DNA from: Clostridiales bacterium
Lineage (GTDB): Bacteria; Bacillota; Clostridia; Tissierellales; Sedimentibacteraceae
Reading direction: 5' to 3'
Length of the DNA stretch: 8,346 nucleotides
NCBI GenBank assembly: GCA_003497505.1
Contig: DNNV01000130.1
Coordinates: 1 to 8,346, forward strand
In this document: piece after piece, positions 6,731 through 8,346 of the stretch
How the letters are laid out: every line of letters begins with the position of its first letter
How positions within the stretch are numbered: position 1 is the stretch's first letter
Translations under genes and position numbers: made by a program
Notes under the pieces: generated by a model
What the model was told of the DNA's origin: nothing
What the model saw: only the letters and a program-made list of their open reading frames with translations
The model's database searches: none

Positions 6731-6860
6731 TGCAACACGGTATAAATTAAACCTCTCCAAATACCATCCCCCTTTCTTTTCAGCCATAGGTTTTCTCTTT
6801 AAAATATTTGGTAATGTTTTCATGAATAATATAAATTAATACAAAATCATATAAAATTAA

Positions 6861-6876
6861 TGCAACTATTATGCCA
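6861..6876 (-). promoter_or_regulatory. Sigma-54 (-24/-12) promoter of the symporter gene
   Basis: The minus strand reads TTGGCATAATAGTTGCATTA from 6877 down. The -24 GG (6875-6874) and -12 GC (6863-6862) have the invariant spacing of the TGGCAY-N5-TTGCA consensus; the only deviation is T for C in CAY, which is allowed. Predicted start is near 6850, ~205 nt before the symporter ATG. Support comes from context: a sigma-54 activator gene next door and three boxes at enhancer distance. Confidence 0.85.
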
Positions 6877-6935
6877 ACTGCTTTTTCTAATAAAATACAT
6901 AAATCCAAGCTCACATCATTTAGTTTTTCGTAGTA

Positions 6936-6986
6936 ATGTACAAAAAATCATAATATCCTATGTACAATTATCTTACATATGTACAA
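6936..6986 (-). promoter_or_regulatory. Three ATGTACAA boxes, likely enhancer sites for the sigma-54 activator
   Basis: The plus strand holds three exact copies of ATGTACAA at 6936-6943, 6960-6967 and 6979-6986, spaced 24 and 19 bp start to start; TGTACA at each core is palindromic. They lie ~85-135 bp upstream of the predicted sigma-54 transcription start, the usual distance for enhancer-binding proteins. Assignment to the adjacent activator is inferred from position and repetition; no known binding consensus was matched. Confidence 0.65.
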
Positions 6987-6994
6987 AATTCCAT

Positions 6995-7055
6995 AAAAAA
7001 ACAGAGATAGTCCACAGTGTCGTGAAATAAGCACGACACCATGACAGTCTCCGTT
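6995..7055 (-). terminator. Intrinsic terminator of the tuf transcript
   Basis: On the minus strand, AACGGAGA (7055-7048) pairs with TCTCTGTT at the base. An 8-bp stem GTGTCGTG/CACGACAC with a 7-nt loop lies on top, with partial pairing between. Seven T residues follow (7001-6995). It ends the tuf unit just before the enhancer boxes of the symporter gene. Its upper part matches the hairpin at 6676-6730. Confidence 0.88.
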
Positions 7056-7068
7056 TAACATCAAGGTT

Positions 7069-7188
7069 GCAGTCTCATTCACCAAAATATTCGCTCCCTC
7101 TGGTCGCATATTTTGGGAATTCGTTGCAAAAGACCTACCGCTATTTTTCAGAGAAAACCGTTCTGAAAAATAGGGTTAGGGCTTCTTA
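7069..7188 (-). repeat. 120-nt structured repeat, copy T (after tuf)
   Basis: Read on the minus strand, it begins with the TAA stop of tuf (7188-7186) and ends GAATGAGACTGC at 7069. It is homologous along its length to 1226-1345. Hairpins: a perfect 12-bp stem CTATTTTTCAGA/TCTGAAAAATAG (7173-7162 with 7152-7141), a small hairpin around GCAACGAAT, and a 9-bp stem CCAAAATAT/ATATTTTGG (7116-7108 with 7090-7082). In the last stem two base pairs differ from copy W and both are compensated. Unpaired blocks CCCTAACCC, GGTAGGTC and GGTGAATGAGACTGC are unchanged. It precedes the true terminator of tuf and is itself not followed by a T-run. Confidence 0.9.
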
Positions 7189-8346
7189 TTTTATTATGCT
7201 TGTAACAACGCCTGAACCAACTGTTCTTCCGCCTTCTCTTATAGCGAATCTCAGTCCTTCTTCTATTGCTATCGGATGGATTAATTCTACTATAAATCTT
7301 GCGTTATCTCCAGGCATACACATTTCTGTTCCATCTTCCAAGTCTATTTGGCCTGTGATGTCTGTTGTTCTGAAATAGAACTGTGGTCTGTATCCGTTAA
7401 AGAATGGTGTATGTCTTCCACCTTCTTCTTTTGTCAATACGTATACTTCTGCGTTAAATTTTGTGTGTGGTGTTATTGAACCAGGTTTTGCCAATACTTG
7501 ACCTCTCTGGATTTCAGTTCTCTGAACTCCTCTTAAGAGCGCTCCTATATTGTCTCCTGCCTGAGCCTGATCAAGTAATTTCTTGAACATCTCTACTCCT
7601 GTACACACTGTTTCTTTTGGCTCTTCTGACAAGCCTACTATCTGAATCTTATCCTGTACTTTCAGGATTCCTCTTTCTACTCTTCCTGTCGCAACTGTTC
7701 CTCTTCCTGTGATTGAGAACACGTCTTCTACTGGCATTAAGAACGGTTTGTCAATATCTCTTTCCGGTGTTGGTATCCATTCGTCTACCGCTGCCATAAG
7801 TTCAAGTATTTTATCTCCCCATTCTCCGCTTCCGTCTTCCAGAGCTTTCAATGCTGAGCCTTTTACTATCGGTGTGTTGTCTCCGTCGAATTCATATTCT
7901 GATAAAAGTTCTCTTACTTCCATCTCTACCAATTCGATTAACTCTGGGTCATCTACCATGTCTTCCTTGTTAAGGAATACTACTAACTTAGGAACTCCAA
8001 CCTGTCTTGAAAGAAGGATGTGCTCTCTTGTCTGTGGCATCGGACCGTCTGCTGCTGATACAACCAGGATTCCTCCGTCCATCTGCGCTGCTCCTGTAAT
8101 CATGTTCTTTACATAGTCAGCGTGACCTGGGCAGTCTACGTGTGCGTAGTGTCTGTTACCTGTTTCGTACTCTACGTGAGAAGTTGAAATTGTTATTCCT
8201 CTTTCTCTTTCTTCAGGAGCCTTGTCTATGTTGTCATAGCTTATTGACTCTCCTGTTCCGTATCTGTCGTGTAATGTCTTTGTAATAGCTGCTGTTAAAG
8301 TTGTCTTACCATGGTCAACGTGGCCAATTGTTCCTATATTAACATG
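7186..8346 (-). CDS. tuf: Elongation factor Tu, N-terminal ~11 codons outside the window
   Basis: EF-Tu is the GTPase that delivers aminoacyl-tRNA to the ribosome. The frame is open from the window edge ([20 protein letters not shown]) to TAA at 7188-7186, giving 386 residues. With the usual ~11-residue start (MAKEKFxRxKP) the total would be ~397, normal for the family. Motifs: G1 GHVDHGKT; switch [17 protein letters not shown]3 DCPGH within [21 protein letters not shown]4 NKED; G5 SALKAL; then domains II and III, ending [23 protein letters not shown]. An internal ATG at 8103 is not the start. It is presumably the last gene of an upstream str-type operon, and its stop codon is the first triplet of a 120-nt structured repeat. 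Confidence 0.98.
   Translation of the reverse strand, partial: HVNIGTIGHVDHGKTTLTAAITKTLHDRYGTGESISYDNIDKAPEERERGITISTSHVEYETGNRHYAHVDCPGHADYVKNMITGAAQMDGGILVVSAADGPMPQTREHILLSRQVGVPKLVVFLNKEDMVDDPELIELVEMEVRELLSEYEFDGDNTPIVKGSALKALEDGSGEWGDKILELMAAVDEWIPTPERDIDKPFLMPVEDVFSITGRGTVATGRVERGILKVQDKIQIVGLSEEPKETVCTGVEMFKKLLDQAQAGDNIGALLRGVQRTEIQRGQVLAKPGSITPHTKFNAEVYVLTKEEGGRHTPFFNGYRPQFYFRTTDITGQIDLEDGTEMCMPGDNARFIVELIHPIAIEEGLRFAIREGGRTVGSGVVTSIIK

Noticed and set aside
6674..6823. 49-codon open frame in the symporter leader from ATG 6823
   Set aside because: There is no ribosome binding site before the ATG, it overlaps another better-started leader ORF, and the cysteine-rich translation matches nothing I know.
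6644..6850. Glycine riboswitch or T-box upstream of the amino-acid symporter
   Set aside because: AGCS genes often carry glycine riboswitches, so I looked for the conserved core segments and for a T-box sequence. Neither is present; only the repeat-like hairpin is visible.
7186..8103. EF-Tu starting at the internal ATG 8103, or a truncated tuf pseudogene
   Set aside because: The frame stays open and EF-Tu-like, with an intact G1 motif, up to the window edge; the shortness is only an edge effect.
97..8116. Plus-strand open frames throughout the window
   Set aside because: Nearly all are antisense shadows of the minus-strand genes; their translations are low-complexity or hydrophobic without family features, and none has a convincing ribosome binding site context.
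1..8346. CRISPR array, tRNA/rRNA gene, complete insertion sequence or phage genes
   Set aside because: I found no regularly spaced repeats, no tRNA cloverleaf or rRNA sequence, and no transposase or integrase reading frame.

Overview
The window looks like a chromosomal segment of a low-GC Gram-positive anaerobe of the Bacillota, most likely class Clostridia. This rests on the AT-rich sequence, strong GGAGG-type ribosome binding sites before nearly every gene, the style of EF-Tu and the ribosomal proteins, and a RocR-like sigma-54 activator with an AGCS amino-acid carrier. The genus cannot be fixed from the sequence alone. Every gene lies on the minus strand, so transcription runs from high to low coordinates.

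Layout in the direction of transcription: (1) 8346-7186, tuf (EF-Tu), lacking only its first ~11 codons at the window edge. (2) 7188-7069, a 120-nt structured repeat starting exactly at the tuf stop codon, then a strong intrinsic terminator (7055-6995). (3) 6986-6644, the control region of a transporter gene: three identical ATGTACAA boxes, a near-perfect -24/-12 sigma-54 promoter, and a ~200-nt leader holding a hairpin related to the tuf terminator and a short ORF with a strong ribosome binding site. (4) 6643-5168, an AGCS-family sodium:amino-acid symporter, closed by a terminator (5135-5100). (5) 4987-3581, a PAS / AAA+ / Fis-type HTH sigma-54 activator with its own extended -10 promoter. 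(6) 3557-3314, the S10-operon promoter with phased A-tracts and a ~185-nt structured leader. (7) 3313-1, the S10 operon in canonical order rpsJ, rplC, rplD, rplW, rplB, rpsS, with the first five bases of rplV at the edge.

Two things stand out. First, a sigma-54 transport module (activator, enhancer boxes, -24/-12 promoter, symporter) sits between tuf and rpsJ, which are commonly adjacent in the str-S10 ribosomal cluster. The PAS protein probably senses an amino-acid-related or metabolic signal and turns on the symporter. Second, two copies of the same 120-nt element occur, one after tuf and one inside the S10 operon between rplW and rplB. Both are in sense orientation and both begin at a TAA stop codon. 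Their stems differ in sequence but keep their pairing, while specific single-stranded blocks stay identical. I recognise no named RNA or mobile-element family for it; it is the best candidate here for an undescribed element. A second, smaller structured pair (the tuf terminator and a hairpin in the symporter leader) shows the same pattern more weakly.
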